A stretch of 52,147 bases of DNA, taken from positions 1 through 52,147 of the forward strand of contig NZ_FZOF01000043.1 of the NCBI RefSeq assembly GCF_900188405.1. Reading direction: 5' to 3'. The notes under the pieces are model-generated. The model saw nothing but the letters and a program-made list of their open reading frames with translations. It searched no databases and was not told the origin of the DNA. Origin of the DNA: Actinacidiphila glaucinigra. GTDB lineage: Bacteria; Actinomycetota; Actinomycetes; Streptomycetales; Streptomycetaceae. The position numbers were made by a program, and so were the translations under genes. Shown here in pieces: positions 16,340-26,072 of the stretch (its first letter is position 1; each line of letters begins with the position of its first letter).

Positions 16340-16951
16340 TCAGCGCACCAGGCCCCAGCGGAAGCCGAGCGCCACCGCGTGGGCCCGGTCCGAGGCGCCG
16401 AGCTTCTTGAAGAGGCGTCGCGCGTGCGTCTTGACGGTGTCCTCGGAGAGGAAGAGCTCGCGGCCGATCTCGGCGTTGGAGCGGCCGTGGCTCATGCCCT
16501 CCAGCACCTGGATCTCGCGGGCGGTCAGGGTCGGGGCGGCGCCCATCTCGGCCGAGCGCAGCCGGCGCGGGGCGAGCCGCCAGGTCGGGTCGGCCAGCGC
16601 CTGGGTGACCGTGGCCCGCAACTCGGCGCGCGAGGCGTCCTTGTGCAGGTATCCGCGGGCACCGGCGGCGACCGCGAGGGCCACGCCGTCCAGGTCCTCG
16701 GCGACGGTGAGCATGATGATGCGGGCGCCGGGGTCGGCGGACAGCAGCCGCCGTACGGTCTCGACGCCGCCGAGGCCGGGCATCCGGACGTCCATGAGGA
16801 TGAGGTCCGAGCGGTCGGCGCCCCAGCGGCGGAGGACTTCCTCGCCGTTGGCCGCGGTCGTCACACGCTCCACGCCGGGCACGGTCGCAACCGCGCGGCG
16901 CAGGGCCTCTCGGGCAAGCGGGGAGTCGTCGCAGACGAGAACGGAAGTCAT
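16340..16951 (-). CDS. bldM: Orphan response regulator BldM
   Basis: A 203-residue NarL/FixJ-type response regulator required in Streptomyces for aerial growth and spore formation. The receiver domain has the acidic pocket CDDS, the phosphorylatable position Asp54 in LILMDVRMPG and a Lys in GYLHKDAS; the LuxR-type DNA-binding domain is at the C-terminus (LTAREIQVLEGMSHGRSNAEIGRELFLSEDTVKTHARRLF, about 143-182). From the literature, BldM works without a cognate kinase, as a homodimer and as a heterodimer with WhiI. The ATG at 16,951 gives the known 203-residue form; an ATG 20 codons upstream is less likely. The divergent neighbour whiD and a BldN-type promoter upstream support the name. Confidence 0.97.
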   Translation of the reverse strand: MTSVLVCDDSPLAREALRRAVATVPGVERVTTAANGEEVLRRWGADRSDLILMDVRMPGLGGVETVRRLLSADPGARIIMLTVAEDLDGVALAVAAGARGYLHKDASRAELRATVTQALADPTWRLAPRRLRSAEMGAAPTLTAREIQVLEGMSHGRSNAEIGRELFLSEDTVKTHARRLFKKLGASDRAHAVALGFRWGLVR

Positions 16952-17074
16952 GACCGTCCTCCGCAGCTGATCCGCGTCACGTTGAGCCTCCAGGCTGTAC
17001 GAATCGTTCACCGGTGGGGATGACGGCCTCGGGCGCCTGCCCGATTAGTTCGACCGCCAACCACTTCCGCACCT

Positions 17075-17102
17075 TCAACGACCCTCACTCGAAAGAGTTA
17101 CG
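17075..17102 (-). promoter_or_regulatory. BldN (ECF sigma)-type promoter of bldM
   Basis: On the minus strand, CGTAAC (17,097-17,102) and CGTTGA (17,075-17,080) are separated by exactly 16 bases. This is the -35/-10 pair I recall for the BldN-dependent bldMp1 and chaplin/rodlin promoters of S. coelicolor. It lies about 125 bases upstream of the bldM ATG, leaving a long 5' leader. BldN itself is not in the window. Confidence 0.88.
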
Positions 17103-17324
17103 GAGTTTGGCGGGCGACTCCCGCACTCTCCGTGCCCGGACCGACACGGATCAGCAACGTCGCAGGTCGCAGCCGTTCACCGAGCCCCAGAAAGCGGCAC
17201 AACGGGCGCCCGCTTGCAGCACAGGGCAGCCGCCGACCGGGGGGCAATGTCAGATTTTGCCTGTTTGGAGGCTTTTTACCCGCATGGCGGGAGTTCGTTG
17301 GCGATTTTGTGATGAATCATATTT

Positions 17325-17347
17325 ACATCTACTTCGACAGTAGATGT
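17325..17347 (+). promoter_or_regulatory. Perfect inverted repeat upstream of whiD (candidate operator)
   Basis: ACATCTAC (17,325-17,332) and GTAGATGT (17,340-17,347) form a perfect 8-base dyad with a 7-base spacer, about 75 bases upstream of the whiD ATG in an unusually AT-rich stretch. A short dyad TGATGAATCA lies just before it. These positions fit a regulator site or an element overlapping the start of transcription. Which protein binds is unknown. The rest of the 16,952-17,421 gap shows no gene. Confidence 0.55.
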
Positions 17348-17421
17348 ACCGTCGACAGCACCTTCCCAGAGCTTCGCGCCTGGACGGTGTCCCTGCAGCC
17401 CACCTCTCGAGGAGATGAGCA

Positions 17422-17736
17422 ATGGCAGACTTCTCCCGCCTCCCGGGCCCGAACGCCGACCTCTGGGACTGGCAGCTGGTCGCCGCCTGCCGCGGCGTCG
17501 ACAGCTCCCTGTTCTTCCACCCCGAGGGAGAGCGCGGTGCCGCCCGGAGCGCGCGTGAGGCGGCGGCCAAGGAGGTGTGCATGCGCTGCCCCGTCCGCGC
17601 CGAGTGCGCGACGCACGCTCTGACGGTCCGCGAGCCCTACGGGGTCTGGGGCGGACTCACCGAGGACGAGCGCGAGGAGATGATGGGCCGGTCCCGCAAC
17701 CGGGTCATGAGCTCGCACGCCACCGGCGGTCACTGA
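17422..17736 (+). CDS. whiD: WhiB-like iron-sulfur regulator WhiD
   Basis: A 104-residue Wbl protein required for late spore maturation in Streptomyces. The four cluster ligands are at Cys23, Cys53, Cys56 and Cys62, the spacing reported for WhiD, and would hold an oxygen/NO-sensitive [4Fe-4S] cluster. The GVWGG turn (74-78) and basic C-terminal tail (GRSRNR) are present. The ATG at 17,422 follows GAGGAG. It is divergent from bldM, and its position matches mycobacterial whiB3 next to groEL. WhiB-like proteins normally act by contacting region 4 of the principal sigma factor. Confidence 0.96.
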   Translation: MADFSRLPGPNADLWDWQLVAACRGVDSSLFFHPEGERGAARSAREAAAKEVCMRCPVRAECATHALTVREPYGVWGGLTEDEREEMMGRSRNRVMSSHATGGH

Positions 17737-17804
17737 CGCACCGGACGTCAACCGACGAGGAAACGTTTCACCACAAGCGGCCGGGTACCCGCGGTGCCGG
17801 GGAC

Positions 17805-18728
17805 TCAGACCGTCGACGGGTCGCGCAGAGCGGCCAGCCGCAGCCGGCCCAGCATCATGTCCACGGCCGGCACCTGGGCCAGGTCGGGCAGCGTCAGCGC
17901 CGCCACCTCGCGGCGTACGGACGGGCGCAGTTCGCGCACGGCCACCCCGCGCAGCCGCACCGCCTCCAGCGCGAGGCCGGGCTGCGCCGAGACACCCATT
18001 CCCGACGCCACCAGGCCGACGGCCGCCGGGTAGTCGTCCGTGGCGAAGTCGATGCGCGGCTCGAAACCCTCCCGCCCGCACAGCTCGACCAGGTGCCGGC
18101 GGCAGTACGTGCAGCCCGCGATCCACGCCTCGTCCGCGAGGTCGGACAGCCGCACGGGCCCGCCGGCGCGCGCCAGCGCGTGCCCGGCCGGGAGCACCGC
18201 GAAGAGCCGGTCGGCCAGCAACGGCCGCACCAGGAACCCCTCCCACGCGGCCGCGTCCTCCCCGCCGGCGTCGTCCTCGTAGCGGTAGACCAGCGCCAGT
18301 TCGCACTCCCCGGCGCGCAGCATCTCCACCGCGCGCGGCGGCTGCGCCTCGGCCAGCGTGATCCCTACGTCCGGGTGCGCGGCGCGCATCGCGGCCAGCG
18401 CGGTGGGCACCAGGGACGGGCCCGCGCTCGGGAACGACACCATCCGCACCCGCCCGGCCCGCAGGCCCCCGATGGCCGCGACCTCCTCCTCGGCGGCGGC
18501 CAGCCCCGCGAGGATGCCGCTCGCGTGCCGGGCCAATGCCTCGCCCGCCTCGGTCAGCCGGGTCGTCCGCCCGCCGCGGACCAGCAGCGGGGTGCCCGCG
18601 GCGAGTTCCAGCGCCTTCATCTGCTGGCTGACCGCGGGCTGGGTGCAGCCCAGCTCCCGCGCGGCGCCCGACAGCGAGCCGGTGCGGGCGACGGCGCGCA
18701 GCACACGAAGGTGGCGGGCCTCGAACAC
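17805..18728 (-). CDS. LysR-family transcriptional regulator
   Basis: A 307-residue LysR-type protein. The N-terminal winged HTH (FEARHLRVLRAVARTGSLSGAARELGCTQPAVSQQMKALE, 2-40) is followed by a periplasmic-binding-protein-like effector domain with a Cys pair in AGCTYCRRHL (about 205-213), which might be redox- or ligand-sensitive. A GTG start at 18,728 is chosen because it begins directly at the HTH; GGAG lies very close. It is divergent from an aminotransferase gene 84 bases away, the usual arrangement for a LysR regulator and its target. The effector is unknown. Confidence 0.93.
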   Translation of the reverse strand: MFEARHLRVLRAVARTGSLSGAARELGCTQPAVSQQMKALELAAGTPLLVRGGRTTRLTEAGEALARHASGILAGLAAAEEEVAAIGGLRAGRVRMVSFPSAGPSLVPTALAAMRAAHPDVGITLAEAQPPRAVEMLRAGECELALVYRYEDDAGGEDAAAWEGFLVRPLLADRLFAVLPAGHALARAGGPVRLSDLADEAWIAGCTYCRRHLVELCGREGFEPRIDFATDDYPAAVGLVASGMGVSAQPGLALEAVRLRGVAVRELRPSVRREVAALTLPDLAQVPAVDMMLGRLRLAALRDPSTV

Positions 18729-18812
18729 GCTCCGAGCATAAGGGTTCCTTGGGGGTCGCGTTCGGTGATCGATGGTGGACTTGGGGCAGTCCTGGGCGCA
18801 GGCTGAGGAACC

Positions 18813-19868
18813 ATGGACATCACCGGGGAATTCGCGCTGGACGCCGGGATCAGCTACCTCAACACCGCCTCGTCGGGCATCGGCCCGCTCCGCTCCGTCG
18901 AGGCCCTGCGCACCGCCGTGGCCGCCTGGTCCGACGGCACCGACAACTGGGTGCGCGACGAGCGCGCCCTGGACGCCGCCCGCGCCGCCTACGCCCGCCT
19001 CACCGGGGTCGCCGCCGACCGCGTCGCGGTCGGCTCCTCGGTCACCACACACGTCGGCATGATCGCCGCGGCGCTCCCCGCCGGAGCCGAAGTGGTGCTG
19101 GCCGACGGTGACTTCAGCTCGCTGGTCAACCCCTTCGCCTCCCGCGCCGACGTCACAGTGCGCACCGTGCCCCTGGAGGGCGTCGCCGACGCCGTACGTC
19201 CCGCCACCGACCTCGTCGCGGTCAGCGCGGTGCAGTCCGCGGACGGCCGGGTCGCCGACCTCGCGGCGGTCCGCGAGGCCGCGGCCCGGCACGGCGCGCG
19301 CGTGCTCGTCGACGCCACGCAGGCGGTCGGCTGGCTGCCGCTGCGCGCGGACGGCCTCGACTACGTCGTGTGCGGCGGCTACAAGTGGCTGCTCGCCCCG
19401 CGCGGGGTGTCCTTCCTGACCGTGCGCGAGGGCGCCGAGGACGGGCTGTCGGCGCAGTTCGCCGGTTGGTACGCGGCCGAGGACCCGTGGGGCGACTGCT
19501 ACGGGCCGGTCGCGCACCTCGCACGGTCCGCCCGGCGGTTCGACGTGATGCCGCCGCTGCTGCCGTACCTGGCCGGGGCGGCCTCGCTGGCACTGGTCGA
19601 GGAGCTGGGCGTCGACGCCATCGGCGCCCACGACGTCGCGCTGGCCGAGCGCTTCCGGGCCGGTCTGCTGCGGCTCGGCCACAAGCCCGTGCCGTCCGGC
19701 GCGGCCGCCTCGGCGATCGTGGCCGTCCCGGGGCTGGGCGACGCGGCGGAGCGGCTGGCCGCCGCCGGCATCCGGGTCTCGGCCCGCGCGGGGAACCTGC
19801 GGGCGGCCTTCCACCTGTACAACACCGAGGCGGACGTGGACCGGCTGCTGCGCGTGCTCGCGAGCTGA
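18813..19868 (+). CDS. Class-V aminotransferase / cysteine-desulfurase-like PLP enzyme
   Basis: A 351-residue PLP enzyme. The start YLNTASSGIGPL, the aspartate-containing LVDATQAVGWLPL and the Schiff-base Lys in VCGGYKWLLAPRG (about 190) are class-V hallmarks. There is no mobile loop with a conserved catalytic Cys near the C-terminus, so true cysteine desulfurase activity is doubtful; similar proteins are annotated as isopenicillin-N-epimerase-like or kynureninase-like. Substrate not assigned. It is probably controlled by the divergent LysR regulator and followed by the MOSC gene on the same strand. Confidence 0.88.
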   Translation: MDITGEFALDAGISYLNTASSGIGPLRSVEALRTAVAAWSDGTDNWVRDERALDAARAAYARLTGVAADRVAVGSSVTTHVGMIAAALPAGAEVVLADGDFSSLVNPFASRADVTVRTVPLEGVADAVRPATDLVAVSAVQSADGRVADLAAVREAAARHGARVLVDATQAVGWLPLRADGLDYVVCGGYKWLLAPRGVSFLTVREGAEDGLSAQFAGWYAAEDPWGDCYGPVAHLARSARRFDVMPPLLPYLAGAASLALVEELGVDAIGAHDVALAERFRAGLLRLGHKPVPSGAAASAIVAVPGLGDAAERLAAAGIRVSARAGNLRAAFHLYNTEADVDRLLRVLAS

Positions 19869-19936
19869 GGATCCACGGGCCCCGGCAGCCGGAAAACGCC
19901 TCGCCGGGCGCCGGGCGGGCGCCGTACCGTCGCAGG

Positions 19937-20596
19937 ATGAAGCTGCTCTCGGTGAACGTGGGCCGGCCCCGTCCGAACCCGTGGAAGACGACCGGGACGA
20001 CCGGCATCGACAAGCACCCGGTTCCGGGCCCGGTGGCGGTGACCGCACCGGGTCCCAAGGGCACCGGCGCGGTCGGTCTCGCCGGCGACCGGGTGTACGA
20101 CCTGGCGCACCACGGCGGCTCCGACCAGGCGGTCTACGCCTACGCCCGCGAGGACCTCGACTCCTGGGAACGCCGGCTCGGCCTGTCGCTGCGCAACGGC
20201 GTGTTCGGGGAGAACCTGACCACCTCGGGACTGGACGTCAACGAGGCCCTGATCGGCGAGCGCTGGCGGATCGGCGGGCCGGGCGGCGCCGTCCTGGAGG
20301 TGTCCTGCCCGCGGATCCCCTGCGCCACCTTCCAGGGCTGGCTGGAACAGGGCGGCTGGATCAGGACGTTCACGCGGGCCGCGCTGCCCGGCGCCTACCT
20401 GCGGGTCGCCAAGGACGGTGAGGTCCGGGCCGGCGACCCGGTCGAGGTCGTCCACCGCCCGGACCACGGGGTCACCGTCGCGCTGACCTTCCGCGCGGTC
20501 ACCCTGGAGCCCGCGCTGCTCCCCCGGCTGCTGGCGGCGGACGCGCTCCCGGAGGATGTGCGCGCCGCGGCCCGCAGACGCACGGGGGCTCACTAG
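19937..20596 (+). CDS. MOSC-domain protein (YiiM-like)
   Basis: A 219-residue protein of the MOSC family, cytosolic proteins related to the molybdenum-cofactor sulfurase C-terminus that bind the cofactor and handle sulfur. Seen: LAGDRVYDLAHHGGSDQAVYAY (48-69), FGENLTTSGLDVNE, and the conserved Cys in VSCPRIPCATFQGW. A helical tail follows, as in YiiM, which reduces N-hydroxylated compounds. The ATG at 19,937 lies 68 bases after the PLP enzyme. Since class-V PLP enzymes and MOSC domains are fused in Moco sulfurases, the adjacency may be functional; this is inference. Confidence 0.88.
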   Translation: MKLLSVNVGRPRPNPWKTTGTTGIDKHPVPGPVAVTAPGPKGTGAVGLAGDRVYDLAHHGGSDQAVYAYAREDLDSWERRLGLSLRNGVFGENLTTSGLDVNEALIGERWRIGGPGGAVLEVSCPRIPCATFQGWLEQGGWIRTFTRAALPGAYLRVAKDGEVRAGDPVEVVHRPDHGVTVALTFRAVTLEPALLPRLLAADALPEDVRAAARRRTGAH

Positions 20597-20606
20597 CCTG
20601 CGGGGC

Positions 20607-21392
20607 ATGACGACTTCACTGATCACGGGAGCCACCGCGGGGATCGGCGCGGCGTTCGCGCGCCGGCTGGCGGGGGACGGTCATGCCCTGGTCCTGGTCG
20701 CCCGCGACGGGCAGCGGCTGGAGGAGTGCGCGCGGGAGCTGCGGCACACGTACGGGGTGACCGTGGAGGTGCTGCCCGCCGACCTGTCGGAGGACAAGGG
20801 CATCGAAGCGGTCGAGGCGCGGCTGCGGGACCGCGAGTCCCCCGTGGACGTGCTGGTCAACAACGCGGGCTTCGGCAACCGGGGCGGCTTCGGCGACGTG
20901 CCGACGGCCGACGAGCTGACCATGCTCAAGGTGCACTGCGAGGCGGTGCTGCGGCTGACCTGCGCCGCGACCGGTGCCATGCGGGAGCGCGGGCGCGGCT
21001 TCGTGATCAACGTGGCCTCGGTGGCGGCCTTCGTGCCGCGCGGCACGTACGGGGCGAGCAAGGCGTGGGTCGTCAGCTTCACCCAGGGCGTGGCCCGGGA
21101 GCTCGCGGGCACCGGGGTGCGGCTGATGGCGCTGTGCCCGGGCTTCGTCCGTACCGAGTTCCACCGGCGGGCCGGGATGGACACCGGCAGCATCCCCTCC
21201 TGGGCGTGGCTGGACGCCGACAAGGTGGTCGCCGCGGCCCTGCGCGACCTCGCCCGCGGCCGCTCCCTCAGCGTGCCCGACGCCCGCTACAAGGCCGCGG
21301 TGGCCGCGGCCAGGCTGGCACCGAGCGGGGCGCTCGGCCGGTTCTCGGCGAAGGCGGGGCGGCGCTTCGGGCCGGCCTATCCCCGCGACTGA
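20607..21392 (+). CDS. Short-chain dehydrogenase/reductase
   Basis: A 261-residue NAD(P)-dependent oxidoreductase of the SDR family. It shows the cofactor motif ITGATAGIGAAFARRL (6-21), NNAGF (about 90), the catalytic Ser region INVASVAAFVP, and Tyr/Lys in TYGASKAW. The PGFVRTEF segment is typical. The substrate is unknown. It is 10 bases downstream of the MOSC gene, so co-transcription is likely, and it ends at a strong terminator. Confidence 0.94.
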   Translation: MTTSLITGATAGIGAAFARRLAGDGHALVLVARDGQRLEECARELRHTYGVTVEVLPADLSEDKGIEAVEARLRDRESPVDVLVNNAGFGNRGGFGDVPTADELTMLKVHCEAVLRLTCAATGAMRERGRGFVINVASVAAFVPRGTYGASKAWVVSFTQGVARELAGTGVRLMALCPGFVRTEFHRRAGMDTGSIPSWAWLDADKVVAAALRDLARGRSLSVPDARYKAAVAAARLAPSGALGRFSAKAGRRFGPAYPRD

Positions 21393-21410
21393 GACCGGCC
21401 CCTGGCAGCC

Positions 21411-21447
21411 CGAAGGCCCCCGTTCCGGGCGGGAACGGGGGCCTTCG
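21411..21447. terminator. Strong bidirectional terminator between SDR gene and groEL
   Basis: A perfect 16-base stem (21,411-21,426 with 21,432-21,447; arm CGAAGGCCCCCGTTCC) and five-base loop lie between two convergent genes. The symmetry lets it serve both transcripts. Confidence 0.9.
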
Positions 21448-21456
21448 CGGTCCAGC

Positions 21457-23085
<1,629 letters not shown>

Positions 23086-23209
23086 ACCGGCGGATTTCCT
23101 CGTCTTTGGGTTCTCGTCAAAGACCGCGCCCCGGGTCCCCGGTCCGTGCGTGGACTCGGTGTGCCCGGGGCGTGGTCACGGCATTTCTCGGTTAAGAGCG
23201 GCGCCGGTT

Positions 23210-23518
23210 CTACTTCTCGACGATCGCGAGGACGTCGCGAGCCGAGAGGACGAGGTACTCCTCGCCGCTGTACTTGACCTCGGTGCCGCCGTACTTGCTG
23301 TACAGCACGATGTCGCCGACCTTGACGTCGAGCGGGATGCGGTTGCCGTCCTCGAAGCGACCCGGGCCGACGGCCAGGACGACGCCCTCCTGGGGCTTCT
23401 CCTTGGCGGTGTCCGGGATGACCAGGCCGGAGGCGGTGGTCTGCTCGGCATCCAGCGGCTGGACCACGATGCGGTCCTCGAGCGGCTTGATGGCAACCTT
23501 GGTGCTGGCGGTCGTCAC
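23210..23518 (-). CDS. groES: 10-kDa co-chaperonin GroES
   Basis: A 102-residue co-chaperonin that caps GroEL. It shows VAIKPLEDRIVVQPL, the mobile-loop region with ASGLVIPDTAKEKPQEG (about 28-44) and YSKYGGTEVKYSGEEYLVL. The GTG at 23,518 is preceded by GGGGGAGG with good spacing. It is first in a groES-groEL operon with two CIRCE sites upstream. Confidence 0.98.
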   Translation of the reverse strand: MTTASTKVAIKPLEDRIVVQPLDAEQTTASGLVIPDTAKEKPQEGVVLAVGPGRFEDGNRIPLDVKVGDIVLYSKYGGTEVKYSGEEYLVLSARDVLAIVEK

Positions 23519-23619
23519 GATCCGACCTCCCCCTTCAAAGGGCTCACGGGAGTGTCTGTCTGGGTGGCGACCTGGTAGGCCCGTCGTCGCGGGTGCCGGA
23601 CCTGCCCGTCGCATTTGTG

Positions 23620-23646
23620 CTGGCACTCGGCATGGCTGAGTGCCAG
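23620..23646 (-). promoter_or_regulatory. CIRCE operator 1 (HrcA site), proximal to groES
   Basis: CTGGCACTC and GAGTGCCAG separated by nine bases form a perfect dyad of the CIRCE type, the binding site of the heat-shock repressor HrcA. It lies just downstream of the -10 box, over the start of the groES leader. Confidence 0.92.
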
Positions 23647-23651
23647 GTCCG

Positions 23652-23680
23652 AGACTAGGACGCGCTTAGCACTCGGTCAA
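23652..23680 (-). promoter_or_regulatory. groES promoter
   Basis: On the minus strand TTGACC (23,675-23,680) and TAGTCT (23,652-23,657) are separated by 17 bases, a good principal-sigma promoter. The -35 lies inside CIRCE 2, and CIRCE 1 starts five bases beyond the -10, so repressor bound at either site would block polymerase. Confidence 0.85.
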
Positions 23681-23692
23681 GCGGAGTGCCAA
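23666..23692 (-). promoter_or_regulatory. CIRCE operator 2 (HrcA site), overlapping the -35
   Basis: TTAGCACTC and GAGTGCCAA separated by nine bases match the CIRCE consensus with one mismatch in the second arm. It overlaps the groES -35 box. The rest of the gap to 24,076 (about 380 bases) is very GC-rich and shows no gene or motif I can support. Confidence 0.93.
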
Positions 23693-24076
23693 CGCCGCGC
23701 CGTACGAGCCGCTCTCCCTCCGGGCAACGGTGTGCCCGGACGGACGGTTCCGGGCCCGCCACGCACCGGGCCCGGCACGCGGGATGCCGGTCGCCACCCC
23801 ACCCGAGCGGACCGCACCGGCACCGCCCGGCCGGGTCCACGGCGCGGGCGTGGAGCCGGACCGGCAGCGTCGCGCCACCGCCGACGCGCGGGGCCGCGAG
23901 CCGCGAGCCGCCGAGCGACCCGGAGTGGACCGGATGGCACCGTCGCCGCGAAGGACCGCCGGGCCGCCGGCCGGGGCCGTGCGCGGTCCCGTTCCGGGCG
24001 GGGCGCGGCCGTCATCCGTCCGCCCTCGTCCGCACGTGCGCCCAGGCGGTCCGGCGCGCGGCGGTGCCGCGGGACA

Positions 24077-25273
24077 ATGGACGGCGTGGATCTTGACGCG
24101 TTCTCGGCTCTCCTGACCGACGAGGGGCAGTCGCTGCTGGCCTCCCTGCGGGACTACGACCCCGCCGCCGAACTGGCGACCGCGACGCGGCTGCGGCGGG
24201 AGCACGACGCCGGGCTGGTGGCGGCCGCGCTCACGCAGGCGCGGCTGCGGCAGCGGGCGGCGGTGAAGTTCGGCGAGGACGCCTACCGGATGTATTTCAC
24301 GCCCGACGGGGTCGAGCAGTCGACGCGGGCCTCCGTCGCCCGGCACCGCGCCGAGCGGTTCGCCGCCCTCGGGGTGCGGCGGCTGGCGGACCTGTGCTGC
24401 GGGATCGGCGGGGACGCCGTCCCGCTGGCCCGCGCCGGGGTGGAGGTGCTGGCGGTCGACCGCTCCCCGCTGACCTGCGCGGTGGTGCGGGCGAACGCGC
24501 AGGCGCTGGGACTGGCCGGTCTGATCGAGGTGCGCTGCGCCGATGTGACGGAGATCGCGGCGGACGGCTACGACGCCGTCTTCGTCGATCCGGCCCGGCG
24601 CGGCGGCCGGGGCAGGATCTTCGACCCCGAGGCGTACTCCCCGCCCCTGTCGTGGGCGGTCGCGGCGGCGCGCAAGGCACCGCTGGCCGCCCTGAAGGTG
24701 GCGCCGGGCATCCCGCACGAGGCCGTGCCGGAGGACGCCGAGGCGGAGTGGGTCTCCGACCACGGTGATGTGAAGGAGGCCGTGCTGTGGTTCGGCACCG
24801 CCCCGGGCACCCGCCGCGCGACCCTCCTGCCGTCGGGTGCCACGCTGCCCGCCGCCGGGCTCCCCGACCCGCAGGTGCGCCCCGTGGGGCGCTGGCTGTA
24901 CGAGCCGGACGGCGCGGTCATCCGGGCCCACATGGTGGCCGACGTGGCGGCGCGGGTCGGCGGCGGGCTGATCGACCCGACCATCGCCTACGTCACCTCT
25001 GACGAGCGGCACACGACGCCGTACGCGACCGCCTACGAGATCACCGACGTGCTGCCCTTCGGCCTCAAGCGGCTCAAGGCACTGCTGCGCGAACGCGAGG
25101 TCGGCGTGCTGACGGTGAAGAAGCGCGGCTCGGCCGTCGAACCGGAGGAGGTGCGCCGCCGGGTCAAGCCCCAGGGCCCGCACGCGGCCACGGTCTTCCT
25201 GACCCGTGTCGCGGGCGCCCCGAGCATGCTGCTGGGCAGCCCGGCGGGGGCGAGCGGCCCCGCACGCGCCTGA
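24077..25273 (+). CDS. SAM-dependent methyltransferase with THUMP-like C-terminal domain
   Basis: A 398-residue class-I methyltransferase-fold protein. An N-terminal helical region (1-95) is followed by the SAM-binding motif LADLCCGIGGDAVPLARAG (about 103-121), the motif-II Asp in VLAVDRSP, and FVDPARRGGRGR as a DPxR-type catalytic motif. The C-terminal third (ITDVLPFGLKRLKALLRE, VKKRGSAVEP) resembles the THUMP-like domain of this family, suggesting an RNA substrate, which is unproven. The ATG at 24,077 is chosen because the upstream open frame has no protein-like composition. It is divergent from groES. Confidence 0.88.
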   Translation: MDGVDLDAFSALLTDEGQSLLASLRDYDPAAELATATRLRREHDAGLVAAALTQARLRQRAAVKFGEDAYRMYFTPDGVEQSTRASVARHRAERFAALGVRRLADLCCGIGGDAVPLARAGVEVLAVDRSPLTCAVVRANAQALGLAGLIEVRCADVTEIAADGYDAVFVDPARRGGRGRIFDPEAYSPPLSWAVAAARKAPLAALKVAPGIPHEAVPEDAEAEWVSDHGDVKEAVLWFGTAPGTRRATLLPSGATLPAAGLPDPQVRPVGRWLYEPDGAVIRAHMVADVAARVGGGLIDPTIAYVTSDERHTTPYATAYEITDVLPFGLKRLKALLREREVGVLTVKKRGSAVEPEEVRRRVKPQGPHAATVFLTRVAGAPSMLLGSPAGASGPARA

Positions 25274-25279
25274 CGGCGG

Positions 25280-25933
25280 CTACGCGGGCCCCAGAAGGCT
25301 CCCCACGGCGCCCGGCACGTCGGTGAGGGCACCGGCGAGGACGGTGGGTCCGCAGCTCCCCAGGGCGGGGCCGGTGTACCCCCAGACCGCGCCGATCGAA
25401 GGGACCCCGGCGGCCGCCGCGGCGGCGACGTCGGAGGGGCTGTCGCCCACGAAGCAGGCGCGCCCCGGCGGCACCCCGAGCCGGTCGAGCGCGAGCAGGA
25501 TGCCCTCCCCGGAGGGCTTCGGCGCCGCGTCGCCCCACCCGACCACCACGCCGAAGTGCGCGGACAGCTCCGCGGGGACGAGCCGCGCCACCCGGCTCGC
25601 GGGCTGCATGGTCACCACCCCGATCGCCGCGCCGGAGGCCGCGAGGTCGCGCAGCACGCCCGCCGCGCCCGGGAACGGGGACGCGCCCCAGGTGGCGAGG
25701 GCGAGCGCGTCCTCCCAGGCGGCCCCGAAGACGGTCTCCTCGTCGGTCACGCCGAGCCGTGCCAGGTGTTCGTGATGGGGAAGGTGGTCGAGTCCGGCCG
25801 GCAGCCGGCTCTCGTCCACGTGCTCGCCGAGGGCCGCGCGGGCCACGTCGAGGATCGCCTGCCGCATCGCGCGCCGGCTGTCGAGGAGGACGCCGTCGAG
25901 ATCGAAGAGGACGGCGCAGCCGGAGTCGGTCAT
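25280..25933 (-). CDS. HAD-family hydrolase
   Basis: A 217-residue haloacid-dehalogenase-like phosphatase. Motif I is LFDLDGVLLDS (nucleophile Asp near 11), motif II falls in IGVVTMQ, motif III is the Lys in APKPSGEG, and motif IV is FVGDSPSDV. The cap inserted after motif I is helical (C1 type), as in phosphoglycolate phosphatase-like enzymes. The substrate cannot be read from sequence. It converges on the methyltransferase gene six bases away. Confidence 0.92.
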   Translation of the reverse strand: MTDSGCAVLFDLDGVLLDSRRAMRQAILDVARAALGEHVDESRLPAGLDHLPHHEHLARLGVTDEETVFGAAWEDALALATWGASPFPGAAGVLRDLAASGAAIGVVTMQPASRVARLVPAELSAHFGVVVGWGDAAPKPSGEGILLALDRLGVPPGRACFVGDSPSDVAAAAAAGVPSIGAVWGYTGPALGSCGPTVLAGALTDVPGAVGSLLGPA

Positions 25934-26072
25934 CGGGTCTTCTCGCCACCTGCCGGAACGCCTCCCGGACACCGGCCGTCCGGCAGGACGCCTGCTCGGG
26001 GACGCCAAGACAGAGACCCGGTTGCGATCGACGCCGGACTCATCATACGACCGGCCCTCCCCTGACCAGGGC

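Noticed and set aside
23615..24076. N-terminal extension of the methyltransferase by about 154 residues
   Set aside because: The extension is Arg/Pro/Ala-rich, runs through the CIRCE/promoter region of groES and lacks conserved features; the ATG at 24,077 fits the family start.
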